Positions 1 to 8,006 of a stretch of DNA of 64,000 nt are shown piece after piece; position 1 is the first letter of the stretch, and each line of letters starts with the position of its first letter. Under the pieces are notes generated by a model. It was not told where the DNA came from and did not search any database. It worked only from the letters and a program-made list of their open reading frames with translations. Origin of the DNA: Massilia agilis (lineage in GTDB: Bacteria > Pseudomonadota > Gammaproteobacteria > Burkholderiales > Burkholderiaceae_D). A program made the translations under genes and the position numbers. Location of the stretch: assembly GCF_024756255.1 (NCBI RefSeq), contig NZ_JANUHB010000002.1:1-64000 (forward strand), in the 5' to 3' direction.

Positions 1-72
1 AGCTTGCTGCCCACGCGTCCAACTACAACAGGCGTCACCTGAACGCGTGGGGAGGAGACCTGCCCACCCTAC
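1..72. repeat. Family A dispersed palindromic repeat, cut by the window edge
   Basis: The left arm CTGCCCACGCGTCCAA and the right arm, ending in CTGCCCACCCTAC, are inverted copies separated by a short spacer. The same arms recur near 7.25, 32.65, 59.75 and 62.8 kb. The repeat lies directly upstream of the serine hydrolase gene. Confidence 0.7.
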
Positions 73-103
73 CCGGCACTATCAAAACTTATTCGGAGAC
101 TTC

Positions 104-1462
104 ATGAAATTGGCGCTCACGATGCTTGCCCTGTCCATCCTCTCGACCACGGCGTCGGCCGCCGCGCTGCCCGAACCGCAGGCAGCCGGCCTGACACGCC
201 AGTTGCAGGCCATCGTGAGCGATCCGGCGATGCCGCTGGCCAGCTTGTCCGTCGTGGCGATCCGTCACGGCGAAATCGTGTATGCCCAGCAGCTGGGCAG
301 CAAGCGCCTGGCCACCGCGACGGCGCCCGCGCAGCCAGCGGACGCCAATACCATGTACCGGATCGCGTCGGTGTCCAAATTCGTGACGGCGCTGGGCACG
401 ATGAAGATGGTCGAGCAGGGCCGCCTGTCGCTCGACGCGGACATCAGCGATTACCTGGGCTACCGCCTGCGCAACCCGCACTTCCCGGACCGGCCGATCA
501 CCTTGCGCATGCTGCTCACGCATACCTCGTCGCTGCGCGACGAAGGCGGCTTCAAATGGGCGCCCGATGTAAACCTCAAAGACGTGCTGGTGCCCGGCGG
601 GCGCTTTTACGGCAAGGGCGACATGTGGTCGAGCACCCAAGCGCCCGGCACGTATTTCGAATACGTGAACTTCAATTGGGGCATCATCGCCACCGTCATG
701 GAGCGCGCCGGCGGGGAACGCTTCGACCGCCTGATGCGGCGCCTGGTGTTCGACCCCATGCGGCTCAAGGCCGGCTTCTACCTGGCTGATTTCGCCCCGG
801 CCAACGTCAACGACGTCGCCACGCTGTACCGCAAGCGCGAAAAGGATGGCAACGAGGTATGGGACCCGAACGGCCCGTGGATTGCCCAGGCCGACGATTT
901 CGGCAACGAGGCCCCGGCCGGGCCAGCGGGCCTGGACCGCTACGTGATCGGCACCAACGGCTCGATCTTCGGGCCGCAAGGTAGCCTGCGCATTTCCGCC
1001 AACGAGCTTGCGCAGATCATGCTGATGCTGATGAACGGCGGCCGCGACAAGCACACGCAAGTGCTCAAGCCAGAGACCGTGGACCTGATGTTCAGCCGCC
1101 AGTGGACCCTGGGCGGCGCCGGCAACGAGGGCAACGGCGACAGCGACTACTTCCACGGCCTGTACCATGCCTGGGGCCTGGGCAACCAGCACTTCATCGA
1201 TGTGAGCGAAGTGAAGAACGGCCGCGCGAGCGGGGACCGGCTGGTGGAAGGCGGCGGCTTTACGGGTGTGGGCCACCTCGGCTGGTCGTGGGGCCTGAAC
1301 GCGCTGTTCGTGTTCGACCGGCAGGCGAAGAACGGCATGATCTACGTGAGCAGCGGCGTGGGCGCCAATCCCGAGCTCCAGCCCGGCAAGTTCTCGTCGG
1401 AGGCGCGCTTCCAGGAGCACATCACCGATGCGCTTTATCGCGGCGCGATCATGGCGCGATAA
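104..1462 (+). CDS. Secreted serine hydrolase, beta-lactamase/class C family
   Basis: A 452-residue serine hydrolase of the beta-lactamase/transpeptidase-like fold (Beta-lactamase family, COG1680). Start 104 was chosen because it follows GGAG and opens a typical signal peptide (MKLALTMLALSILSTTASAA); the frame is open further upstream, but that part is repeat DNA. The catalytic SxxK motif is SVSK at residues 89-92, the Tyr-x-Asn motif is YVN at 187-189, and HLG near 391 takes the place of the KTG box. These motifs fit an esterase, D-aminopeptidase or penicillin-binding activity in the periplasm. The substrate cannot be told from the sequence, and true beta-lactamase activity is not implied. 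It converges with the LysR gene, 17 bases apart. Confidence 0.88.
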   Translation: MKLALTMLALSILSTTASAAALPEPQAAGLTRQLQAIVSDPAMPLASLSVVAIRHGEIVYAQQLGSKRLATATAPAQPADANTMYRIASVSKFVTALGTMKMVEQGRLSLDADISDYLGYRLRNPHFPDRPITLRMLLTHTSSLRDEGGFKWAPDVNLKDVLVPGGRFYGKGDMWSSTQAPGTYFEYVNFNWGIIATVMERAGGERFDRLMRRLVFDPMRLKAGFYLADFAPANVNDVATLYRKREKDGNEVWDPNGPWIAQADDFGNEAPAGPAGLDRYVIGTNGSIFGPQGSLRISANELAQIMLMLMNGGRDKHTQVLKPETVDLMFSRQWTLGGAGNEGNGDSDYFHGLYHAWGLGNQHFIDVSEVKNGRASGDRLVEGGGFTGVGHLGWSWGLNALFVFDRQAKNGMIYVSSGVGANPELQPGKFSSEARFQEHITDALYRGAIMAR

Positions 1463-1479
1463 GCGGCAGCGACGGGGCG

Positions 1480-2394
1480 CTAGCCCTGGCGCTGCGCGAT
1501 CAACGCCTGCAGCGACTCCTGCAGCCAGTCCACGCACACCCTGAGCTTGGCCGAGTTGCCCAGCTTTGACGGGTAGACCGCCCACACGTTGGCCTCCTGC
1601 GTGAACTCCGGCAGCACGCGCACAAGCTTGCCGGATTCCAGCAGCGGCGCGATGTCCCACATCGACCGCAGCGCGATGCCGCGCCCGTCCACGGCCCACT
1701 GCACCACCACCTCGCCGTTGTTCGACGACAGCGGCCCCGTTACCTTGATGACCTCTTCGCGCGTGCCGTCGCGCAGGCGCCAGACGCCGAACGGGTGGTC
1801 GCGCTCCTTGATGATCAGGCAGTCGTGGCTCGCCAGTTCGCCCAATGTACGCGGCGTGCCGCGCCGGGCCAGGTAGGCTGGCGCCGCGCACAGCACCCGG
1901 TGGTTCGGGGCCAGCCGCCGCGCGATCAGGTGCGGTGCGATTTCGTCGCCCACGCGCACGTCCAGGTCGAAGCCTTCGCTGGTGATATCGACCAGCCGGT
2001 CGAACACCTCGAAGCGGATCTTCAGTTGTGGATAACGCGCCGACAGCTGCGAAATCGCCGGCGCCACGATGTTGCGGCCAAAGCCAAAGCTGCTGCAGAT
2101 GCGCAGTGCGCCGCGCGGCTCGGCACGGCCGACACTCACCTCGGCCACCATGCCGTCCACCGCATCTAGGATCTGCTGCGCCCACTGGTAGATGCGCTCG
2201 CCCTCCTCCGTCACCACCACCTTGCGGGTGCTGCGGTGGAACAGCTTGACCCCGAGGTTCTGTTCGAGCACCTGGATGCGCTTGGTCACGTAGGCCGCGG
2301 ACGCGTCGAGGGCCTCGGCCGCACGCGCAAAGTTGGCACGTCGCGCCGTTTCGACGAAGACCCGGAGGTCCCCAAGGTCGGGAAGATTATTCAC
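1480..2394 (-). CDS. dmlR: LysR-family transcriptional regulator, DmlR-like
   Basis: A 304-residue LysR-type regulator. The N-terminal winged helix-turn-helix (about residues 5-64, with RRANFARAAEALDAS and the RSTRKVVVTEEG wing) is followed by a substrate-binding effector domain from about residue 90. It is transcribed away from a tartrate/D-malate dehydrogenase gene 87 bases off. This matches the dmlR-dmlA arrangement of E. coli, where DmlR activates dmlA on D-malate. The symbol rests on this context and on family resemblance. The effector and operator are inferred, and I could not define a clear T-N11-A site in the gap. Confidence 0.8.
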   Translation of the reverse strand: MNNLPDLGDLRVFVETARRANFARAAEALDASAAYVTKRIQVLEQNLGVKLFHRSTRKVVVTEEGERIYQWAQQILDAVDGMVAEVSVGRAEPRGALRICSSFGFGRNIVAPAISQLSARYPQLKIRFEVFDRLVDITSEGFDLDVRVGDEIAPHLIARRLAPNHRVLCAAPAYLARRGTPRTLGELASHDCLIIKERDHPFGVWRLRDGTREEVIKVTGPLSSNNGEVVVQWAVDGRGIALRSMWDIAPLLESGKLVRVLPEFTQEANVWAVYPSKLGNSAKLRVCVDWLQESLQALIAQRQG

Positions 2395-2481
2395 ATTACG
2401 TTGATGGTGGATTCACGGACAGGCTGATTGTACACGCGTGATCGGGCGTATGATTTGCTGGTCGTTTTTGAAAGGTAAGCC

Positions 2482-3579
2482 ATGACACGTAAGTTCAAGA
2501 TCGCCGCAATCGCCGGCGACGGTATCGGCAAGGAAGTCCTGCCGGAAGGCCTCAAGGTGCTGGAAGTGGCCGCGCGCCGCTTTGGCCTGGATCTCGAGTT
2601 CACCCATTTCGAATGGGCGAGCTGCGACTACTACCTGAAGACCGGCACCATGATGCCGGACGACTGGAAGGAGCAGCTGTCCGGCATGGACGCGATCTAT
2701 TTCGGCGCGGTCGGCTGGCCGGCCACGGTGCCGGACCACATTTCGCTGTGGGGTTCGCTGCTCAAGTTCCGCCGCGAATTCGACCAGTACATCAACCTGC
2801 GCCCGGTGCGCCTGTTCGACGGCGTGCCCTGCCCGCTGGCCAACCGCAAGCCCGGTGACATCGACTTCTACGTGGTGCGAGAGAACACCGAAGGCGAGTA
2901 CACCAACCTGGGCGGCATCATGTTCCCGGGCACCGAGCGCGAGATGGTGATCCAGGAGTCGGTGTTCACGCGCCACGGCGCCGACCGCGTGCTCAAATAC
3001 GCATTCGAACTGGCCAATGCGCGCCAGCGCAAGCACCTGACGGTGGCCACCAAGTCCAACGGCATCGCAATCAGCATGCCGTGGTGGGACGGCCGCGCCG
3101 ACGCCATCGGCAAGGACTACCCGGACGTGGCGGTCGACAAGCAGCACATCGATATCCTGACCGCGCGCTTCGTACTGCAGCCGACGCGCTTCGACGTGGT
3201 GGTTGCTTCCAACCTGTTCGGCGACATCCTGTCCGACCTGGGGCCGGCCTGCACCGGCACGATCGGCCTGGCCCCGTCGGGCAACCTGAACCCGGACCGC
3301 AACTTCCCGTCCCTGTTCGAGCCGGTTCATGGCTCGGCCCCGGACATCGCGGGCAAGGGCATCGCCAACCCGATCGCGCAGATCTGGTCGGGCGCGATGA
3401 TGCTGTCCTTCCTGGCTGACACGCCGGGCGCGGACGGCCAGCGCTACCGCGACGCGCACGACGCCATCCTCACCGCGATCGAGCAATCGCTGAAGAACGG
3501 CCCGCGCACCGCGGACCTGGGCGGCAACGCCAACACCGTGCAGGTGGGCGACGCGATCGCGCAACTGCTGCAAGGCTAA
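2482..3579 (+). CDS. dmlA: Tartrate/D-malate dehydrogenase (decarboxylating)
   Basis: A 365-residue member of the isocitrate/isopropylmalate dehydrogenase family, full length for TtuC/DmlA. It uses NAD+ and a divalent metal to oxidise and decarboxylate D-malate or tartrate to pyruvate or related products in the cytosol. The nucleotide/metal region reads NLFGDILSDLGPA and the C-terminal GSAPDIAGKGIANPIA motif is intact; the N-terminal IAGDGIGKEV is typical. It is divergent from the LysR gene and followed after about 70 bases by a TRAP substrate-binding protein, suggesting a small dicarboxylate use module. D-malate, tartrate and 3-isopropylmalate cannot be separated with certainty by sequence alone; the context favours the first two. 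Confidence 0.88.
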   Translation: MTRKFKIAAIAGDGIGKEVLPEGLKVLEVAARRFGLDLEFTHFEWASCDYYLKTGTMMPDDWKEQLSGMDAIYFGAVGWPATVPDHISLWGSLLKFRREFDQYINLRPVRLFDGVPCPLANRKPGDIDFYVVRENTEGEYTNLGGIMFPGTEREMVIQESVFTRHGADRVLKYAFELANARQRKHLTVATKSNGIAISMPWWDGRADAIGKDYPDVAVDKQHIDILTARFVLQPTRFDVVVASNLFGDILSDLGPACTGTIGLAPSGNLNPDRNFPSLFEPVHGSAPDIAGKGIANPIAQIWSGAMMLSFLADTPGADGQRYRDAHDAILTAIEQSLKNGPRTADLGGNANTVQVGDAIAQLLQG

Positions 3580-3648
3580 GCCGCCGGCAGCATGCCGTCC
3601 CGTGGCGCGGGGCGGCAAAAACAAAACAAAACAACACGAGGAGACAAC

Positions 3649-4650
3649 ATGAAACTCAAGCATTGGGTCGTCTTGCTGGGTGCCTTTGCCAGCGCCGCTT
3701 CGGCATGGGCCGCGCCGATCGTCATCAAGTTCAGCCACGTGGTCGCCACCGACACCCCGAAGGGCAAGGCCGCCGAGTACTTCAAGAAGATCGCAGAAGA
3801 GCGCACCCACGGCCAGGTCCAGGTGCAGGTGTACCCGAACAGCCAGCTGTACAAGGACAAGGAAGAGCTGGACGCGCTGCAGATGGGCGCGGTGCAGGTG
3901 CTGGCCCCGACCTTTTCCAAGTTCGGCCCGCTGGGCGTGAAGGAGTTCGAGGCGCTCGACCTGCCCTACCTGTTCGACGACATGGACATGGCGCGCAAGG
4001 TCACGCAAGGCCCGGTGGGACAGAGCCTGCTGGCCAAGCTTGACGCCAAAGGCATCGAGGGCCTGGCGTTCTGGGACAACGCGTTCAAGCAGATGACGGC
4101 CAACAAGCCCTTGAAAAAGCCCGACGACTTTCGCGGCATGAAGATCCGCATCCAGTCGTCCAAAGTCATGGACGCGCAAATGCGCGCGCTGGGCGCGAAC
4201 CCGCAAGTGATGGCATTCTCGGAGGTGTACCAGGCGCTGCAGACCGGCGTGGTCGATGGCCAGGACAATCCCTACTCGAACATCTACACCCAAAAGTTCT
4301 TCGAAGTGCAGAAGTACCTGAGCGTGACCGACCACGGCTACCACGCCTACGTGCTCATCGCGAACAAGAAGTTCTGGGATGGTTTGCCGCCGAACCTGCG
4401 CTCCGTGATGGACGGCGTGGTCAAGGACACCACGGCCTACTTCAACCAGATCGCGGCCCAGGAAGAGGCTGACTCGCTGGCCAGGATCAAGGCATCGGGC
4501 CGGACCCAGATCGTGGTACTGACCAAGGATGAAAAGCTGGCACTGAAGAAGGCGATGCTGCCGGTGTACAAGCAGGTGGAGCCGCGCGTGGGCAAGGACG
4601 TGCTGGAGTCGATCTACAAGGCGACCGGATCGCATCCGGACAAGCTGTAA
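3649..4650 (+). CDS. TRAP transporter substrate-binding protein, DctP family
   Basis: A 333-residue periplasmic binding protein for a tripartite ATP-independent transporter. Start 3649 follows GAGGAGA and gives a clean signal peptide ending near WAAP. The mature start IVIKFSHVVATDTPKG is characteristic of DctP, as is the mid-protein stretch KIRIQSSKVMDAQMRALG with the arginine that normally contacts the ligand carboxylate. Such proteins bind C4-dicarboxylates and similar acids. The usual DctQ and DctM membrane partners are absent here, so it must work with a permease encoded elsewhere. It is probably co-transcribed with the upstream dehydrogenase. Confidence 0.9.
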   Translation: MKLKHWVVLLGAFASAASAWAAPIVIKFSHVVATDTPKGKAAEYFKKIAEERTHGQVQVQVYPNSQLYKDKEELDALQMGAVQVLAPTFSKFGPLGVKEFEALDLPYLFDDMDMARKVTQGPVGQSLLAKLDAKGIEGLAFWDNAFKQMTANKPLKKPDDFRGMKIRIQSSKVMDAQMRALGANPQVMAFSEVYQALQTGVVDGQDNPYSNIYTQKFFEVQKYLSVTDHGYHAYVLIANKKFWDGLPPNLRSVMDGVVKDTTAYFNQIAAQEEADSLARIKASGRTQIVVLTKDEKLALKKAMLPVYKQVEPRVGKDVLESIYKATGSHPDKL

Positions 4651-4665
4651 CGCTTTGTCCCCGGG

Positions 4666-4692
4666 AACGCCGGCGCCTGCCGGCGTTTCTTT
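4666..4692 (+). terminator. Rho-independent terminator after the TRAP binding protein gene
   Basis: The inverted repeat AACGCCGG / CCGGCGTT with a six-base loop is followed by TCTTT. It ends the dehydrogenase-TRAP unit 16 bases past the stop codon. Confidence 0.6.
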
Positions 4693-4762
4693 GCAGTATG
4701 TATGTTGCTATGCTGCCAATGCGTTGCTAGGATGCTTGCCTCTCACAACAGAAGGAGACAGC

Positions 4763-5152
4763 ATGCATCGCATCCGCACCACGTTCGTCATCCTCGCCGC
4801 GCTGTGCGCCGGCGTGGCAGCACAAGCCGCCGACAAGGCGCCGGCCCAGAAGGAAGACCTGATGGGCACGAACGACCCCGCATTCACCGCGCAGTTCCGC
4901 GACATGTACGCGACGACCTGGGGCGAAGGTGCGATTCCCAAGAAATACAAGGAACTGTCCGGCGTCTCGATCTCCGTGGTCGAGCGCTGCGAGACCTGCC
5001 TGCGCTTTCATGTGCGTAACGCCAAGAATGCCGGCGCCTCGGGCAAGGAAGTGATCGAGGCGCTGCGCATCGGCCTGCTCACCGGCGGCTCGATCACGCT
5101 GCCGACGGTACGCGTGGGCTACGACGAGCTCAAGGCCCTGGGCGCGATCTGA
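4763..5152 (+). CDS. Secreted carboxymuconolactone decarboxylase/AhpD-like protein
   Basis: A 129-residue protein of the carboxymuconolactone decarboxylase/AhpD fold. Start 4763 follows GAAGGAGA and gives a signal peptide (MHRIRTTFVILAALCAGVAAQA). The redox motif CETC followed by LRFHV matches the E-x-CxxC-xxxH proton relay of AhpD-type peroxidase partners. Export to the periplasm is unusual for this family, whose studied members are mostly cytoplasmic. This suggests a thiol-redox or small-molecule role outside the cytosol. No partner gene is adjacent; it stands alone between a terminator and the rlhA promoter. Confidence 0.82.
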   Translation: MHRIRTTFVILAALCAGVAAQAADKAPAQKEDLMGTNDPAFTAQFRDMYATTWGEGAIPKKYKELSGVSISVVERCETCLRFHVRNAKNAGASGKEVIEALRIGLLTGGSITLPTVRVGYDELKALGAI

Positions 5153-5185
5153 GCCCGCCACCACATGGCGGTTGCGCGCTTGCCA

Positions 5186-5215
5186 CTGACAATAAGTGGT
5201 TGATTTCGCTATAAT
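5186..5215 (+). promoter_or_regulatory. Sigma-70-type promoter for rlhA
   Basis: CTGACA (5186-5191) and a perfect TATAAT (5210-5215) are separated by 18 bases, with the start codon of rlhA 27 bases downstream. Confidence 0.6.
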
Positions 5216-5241
5216 TCCGCGCTTCTCCCGAGGAACCCGCC

Positions 5242-7209
5242 ATGTCACTGCTCGACCACCAGCTAGAACTCCTGTCGCCCGCCAAAACCGCCGAGATCGG
5301 CCGCGAGGCGATCCTGCACGGCGCCGACGCGGTGTACATTGGCGGGCCGGCGTTCGGCGCGCGCCACAACGCGAGCAACACGCTGGAGGACATCGCCAGC
5401 CTGGTCGAGTTTGCGCACCGCTACCGCGCCCGCATCTTCGTCACCCTGAACACGATCCTGCACGATGCCGAGCTCGAAGCGGCGCGCAAGCAGATCTGGC
5501 AGCTGTACGAGGCCGGCGTGGATGCGCTGATCGTGCAGGACATGGGCCTCCTGGAGATGGACCTGCCGCCGATCCAGCTGCACGCAAGCACGCAGTGCGA
5601 CATCCGCACCGTCGACAAGGCGCGCTTCCTGGGCGACGTCGGCTTTTCGCAGCTGGTGCTGGCGCGCGAACTGTCGCTGGAACAGATCCGCAAGGTGCGC
5701 GAGGCGGTGGACACGCCGCTCGAATACTTCATCCACGGCGCGCTGTGCGTGGCGTTCTCGGGCCAGTGCTACATTTCGCACGCCGACACCGGCCGCAGCG
5801 CCAACCGCGGCGACTGCTCGCAGGCCTGCCGCCTGCCCTACACCCTCACCGACGGCCAGGGCCGTGTGGTGGCGTACGAAAAGCACCTGCTGTCGATGAA
5901 GGACAATGACCAGAGCCGCAACCTGGAAGCGCTGGTCGACGCGGGCATCCGTTCGTTCAAGATCGAGGGGCGCTACAAGGACATGGGCTATGTGAAGAAC
6001 ATCACGGCCCACTACCGGCTGCTGCTGGACGAGATCCTGGAGCGCCGTCCCGAATTTGAGCGCGCCTCGAGCGGCCGCACGCGCGTGCTGTTCACGCCGG
6101 ACGTGGACAAGAACTTCCACCGCGGGCACACCGATTACTTCGCCAACGGCCGCCAGGACGATATCGGCGCCTTCGATTCGCCCAAGTACGTGGGCGTGCT
6201 GCTGGGGACGGTGAGCCGCATCGGCGCCGATCATTTCGACCTGGTCACCAACGCCCCGATGGCCAATGGCGATGGCCTGAACTACATGTACAAGCGCGCC
6301 ACCGTCGGCATCCAGGCCAACAGCGTGGAGCTGCTCGGGGAAAGCGAGGACGGCCAGCGCTGGCGCGTGTACCCGAACGAACCGATGGCGACGCTCGCGG
6401 GTTTGAAGAGCGGAACCGAGGTGCACCGCAACCGCGACCACCAGTGGGAAGGCGCGCTGCAGAAGAAGTCGTCGGAGCGGCGCGTGGCGCTGGACCTGGC
6501 GTTGTCCGAGTACGCGGGCGGCCTGTCCCTTGCGCTCGTTGACGAGGACGGCATCGAGACGGTGACGCATGCCGCCATCGAGCTGCAGCCGGCGCGCGAG
6601 GCCGCCCAGGCCGAATCCGCGCTGCGCGCCAGCCTGGGCAAGCTGGGCAACACCATGTTCGAGGCCCGGCAGGTCGAGCTGGCGCTGTCGCAGCCATGGT
6701 TCGTGCCGGCGGGCGTGATCAATGCGCTACGCCGCGACGCAATTGCCGCTCACGAGGCGGCACGCCTGGCGGCCTGGGAGCGTCCGCAGCGCAAGGCGCC
6801 GGCCGAGCCGCGCCCGGTGTATCCGGAGACCCAGCTGAGCTACCTGGCCAACGTGTACAACGAAAAGGCACGCGCGTTCTACCACAAGCACGGGGTGCAG
6901 CTGATCGACGCTGCCTACGAGGCGCACGAGGAGCCGGGCGAGGTGTCGCTGATGATCACCAAGCATTGCCTGCGCTTCGCGTTCAACCTCTGCCCCAAGC
7001 AGGCCAAGGGTGTGCAGGGCGTGCAGGGACAGGTGCGCGCCGAGCCGATGACGCTGGTGAACGGCGGCGAACGCTACACGCTGCGCTTCGACTGCAAGCC
7101 GTGCGAAATGCATGTGGTCGGCGCGATGAAGCCGGGCATCCTCAATTCCCCTCCCCCGTCCGCGATTCCGTACAGCCCGCTGGTGTTCCATCGCCAGCGT
7201 CCGCGCTGA
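5242..7209 (+). CDS. rlhA: U32 peptidase-family protein RlhA, 23S rRNA C2501 hydroxylation enzyme
   Basis: A 655-residue U32-family protein, the same length class as E. coli RlhA (YdcP), which is needed to make 5-hydroxycytidine at position 2501 of 23S rRNA. The U32 signature is clear: FIHGALCVAFSGQCYIS, then RGDCSQACRLPY, giving cysteines expected to hold an iron-sulfur cluster. The C-terminal region carries CLRFAFNLCP and FDCKPCEM, the second cysteine set of the long U32 subgroup. Start 5242 follows GAGGAA. Shorter U32 proteins (UbiU/UbiV, TrhP) differ in length and lack this C-terminal module. It is monocistronic between a promoter and a family A repeat. Confidence 0.88.
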   Translation: MSLLDHQLELLSPAKTAEIGREAILHGADAVYIGGPAFGARHNASNTLEDIASLVEFAHRYRARIFVTLNTILHDAELEAARKQIWQLYEAGVDALIVQDMGLLEMDLPPIQLHASTQCDIRTVDKARFLGDVGFSQLVLARELSLEQIRKVREAVDTPLEYFIHGALCVAFSGQCYISHADTGRSANRGDCSQACRLPYTLTDGQGRVVAYEKHLLSMKDNDQSRNLEALVDAGIRSFKIEGRYKDMGYVKNITAHYRLLLDEILERRPEFERASSGRTRVLFTPDVDKNFHRGHTDYFANGRQDDIGAFDSPKYVGVLLGTVSRIGADHFDLVTNAPMANGDGLNYMYKRATVGIQANSVELLGESEDGQRWRVYPNEPMATLAGLKSGTEVHRNRDHQWEGALQKKSSERRVALDLALSEYAGGLSLALVDEDGIETVTHAAIELQPAREAAQAESALRASLGKLGNTMFEARQVELALSQPWFVPAGVINALRRDAIAAHEAARLAAWERPQRKAPAEPRPVYPETQLSYLANVYNEKARAFYHKHGVQLIDAAYEAHEEPGEVSLMITKHCLRFAFNLCPKQAKGVQGVQGQVRAEPMTLVNGGERYTLRFDCKPCEMHVVGAMKPGILNSPPPSAIPYSPLVFHRQRPR

Positions 7210-7227
7210 CGGGCTGGCCTGCGCTGG

Positions 7228-7306
7228 TTGAACACGTGGGCGGGAGACCCGCCGACGCTACGAACACGCACCGTGTAGGGTGGGCAGATTCTGCCCACGC
7301 GTTCAA
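7228..7306. repeat. Family A dispersed palindromic repeat
   Basis: Two arms in inverted orientation: TTGAACACGTGGGCGGGAGA onward (7228-7261) and GTGTAGGGTGGGCAGATTCT onward (7273-7306). Here the arm order is reversed relative to the 32.6 and 62.8 kb copies. Each arm is itself a small hairpin (GTGGGC...GCCCAC type). Confidence 0.7.
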
Positions 7307-7362
7307 CTGCAGCCAGCGCCACGCCATCGCCCGATTCACGCGGGCCGATCGAGGCCGCGACT

Positions 7363-7376
7363 TTGAGCGCAATCAA
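7363..7376 (+). promoter_or_regulatory. FNR/ANR-type box upstream of the first usp gene
   Basis: TTGAG-CGCA-ATCAA matches nine of ten conserved bases of the FNR consensus TTGAT-N4-ATCAA. Its centre is about 114 bases before the start codon of the universal stress gene at 7484, leaving room for a class II promoter with an untranslated leader of about 70 bases. Related boxes precede the other two usp genes. Confidence 0.6.
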
Positions 7377-7483
7377 GCCCTCGGCCGCCTGCCGCGCCAG
7401 ACTGTTCGTCGATGCCGCCGCCCGCCCGTCGCCGCGCGGCTGCAGCGTGCCGCCTGTGCGGCATGGACAATCGAGGAGCCATC

Positions 7484-7921
7484 ATGTTCAAGCAAATCCT
7501 GTTACCGACGGACGGTTCCGACCTGTCCGAGCGCGCCGTGCTGGCTGGGATCAGCTTCGCCAAGGAGATCGGGGCGCAGGTGGTCGGCCTGACCGTGCGG
7601 CCGGAGTTCCACACGTTCACGTACAAGACCGACATGCTCGAGGACACCGAACCGGAGTTCGAGGCCGCCACCGGCAAGCAGGCCGACAAGTACCTGTCCT
7701 TTGTCACCGATGCCGCCCGCACCGCTGGCGTGCCCTGCGCAGTGGCGCAGGTGGTCTCGGACGACCCGTACGAAGCGATACTGCAGACAGCCAAGGAACG
7801 CAAGTGCGACCTGATCATCATGGCCTCGCACGGCCGGCGCGGCCTGAAGGGCGTGCTGCTGGGCAGCGAGACACAGAAGGTGCTGGTGCACAGCGACATT
7901 CCGGTGCTGGTCTATCGCTAG
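7484..7921 (+). CDS. Universal stress protein, UspA family
   Basis: A 145-residue single-domain universal stress protein. Start 7484 follows GAGGAG and gives MFKQILLPTDGSD, the usual N-terminus. The ATP-binding G-x2-G-x9-G-(S/T) motif is present in the C-terminal part (HGRRGLKGVLLGSET). Such proteins form dimers that bind ATP and support survival under starvation or low oxygen. It is a paralogue of the 145-residue protein at 14296; the two share MFK-IL-PTDGS and a nearly identical C-terminal ATP site. The upstream FNR-type box suggests oxygen-dependent expression. The P-type ATPase gene follows after about 85 bases and may be co-transcribed. Confidence 0.92.
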   Translation: MFKQILLPTDGSDLSERAVLAGISFAKEIGAQVVGLTVRPEFHTFTYKTDMLEDTEPEFEAATGKQADKYLSFVTDAARTAGVPCAVAQVVSDDPYEAILQTAKERKCDLIIMASHGRRGLKGVLLGSETQKVLVHSDIPVLVYR

Positions 7922-7925
7922 TGCC

Positions 7926-7946
7926 GGGCGCAACCTGTTTGCGCCC
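7926..7946 (+). terminator. Hairpin between usp and the ATPase gene, possible attenuator
   Basis: GGGCGCAA and TTGCGCCC form an 8-base-pair stem just after the usp stop codon. No T-tract follows, so it may protect the usp 3' end or reduce readthrough rather than terminate fully. Confidence 0.35.
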
Positions 7947-8006
7947 GCTCGCCGTCTGCTAAACTGGCATCCAACTCAGGCATTGGAGGCGTGGCACGAC
8001 GGCCAG

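Noticed and set aside
2395-2481. A specific LysR operator between dmlR and dmlA
   Set aside because: Partial T-N11-A matches are visible, but none is convincing against background, so no site was called.
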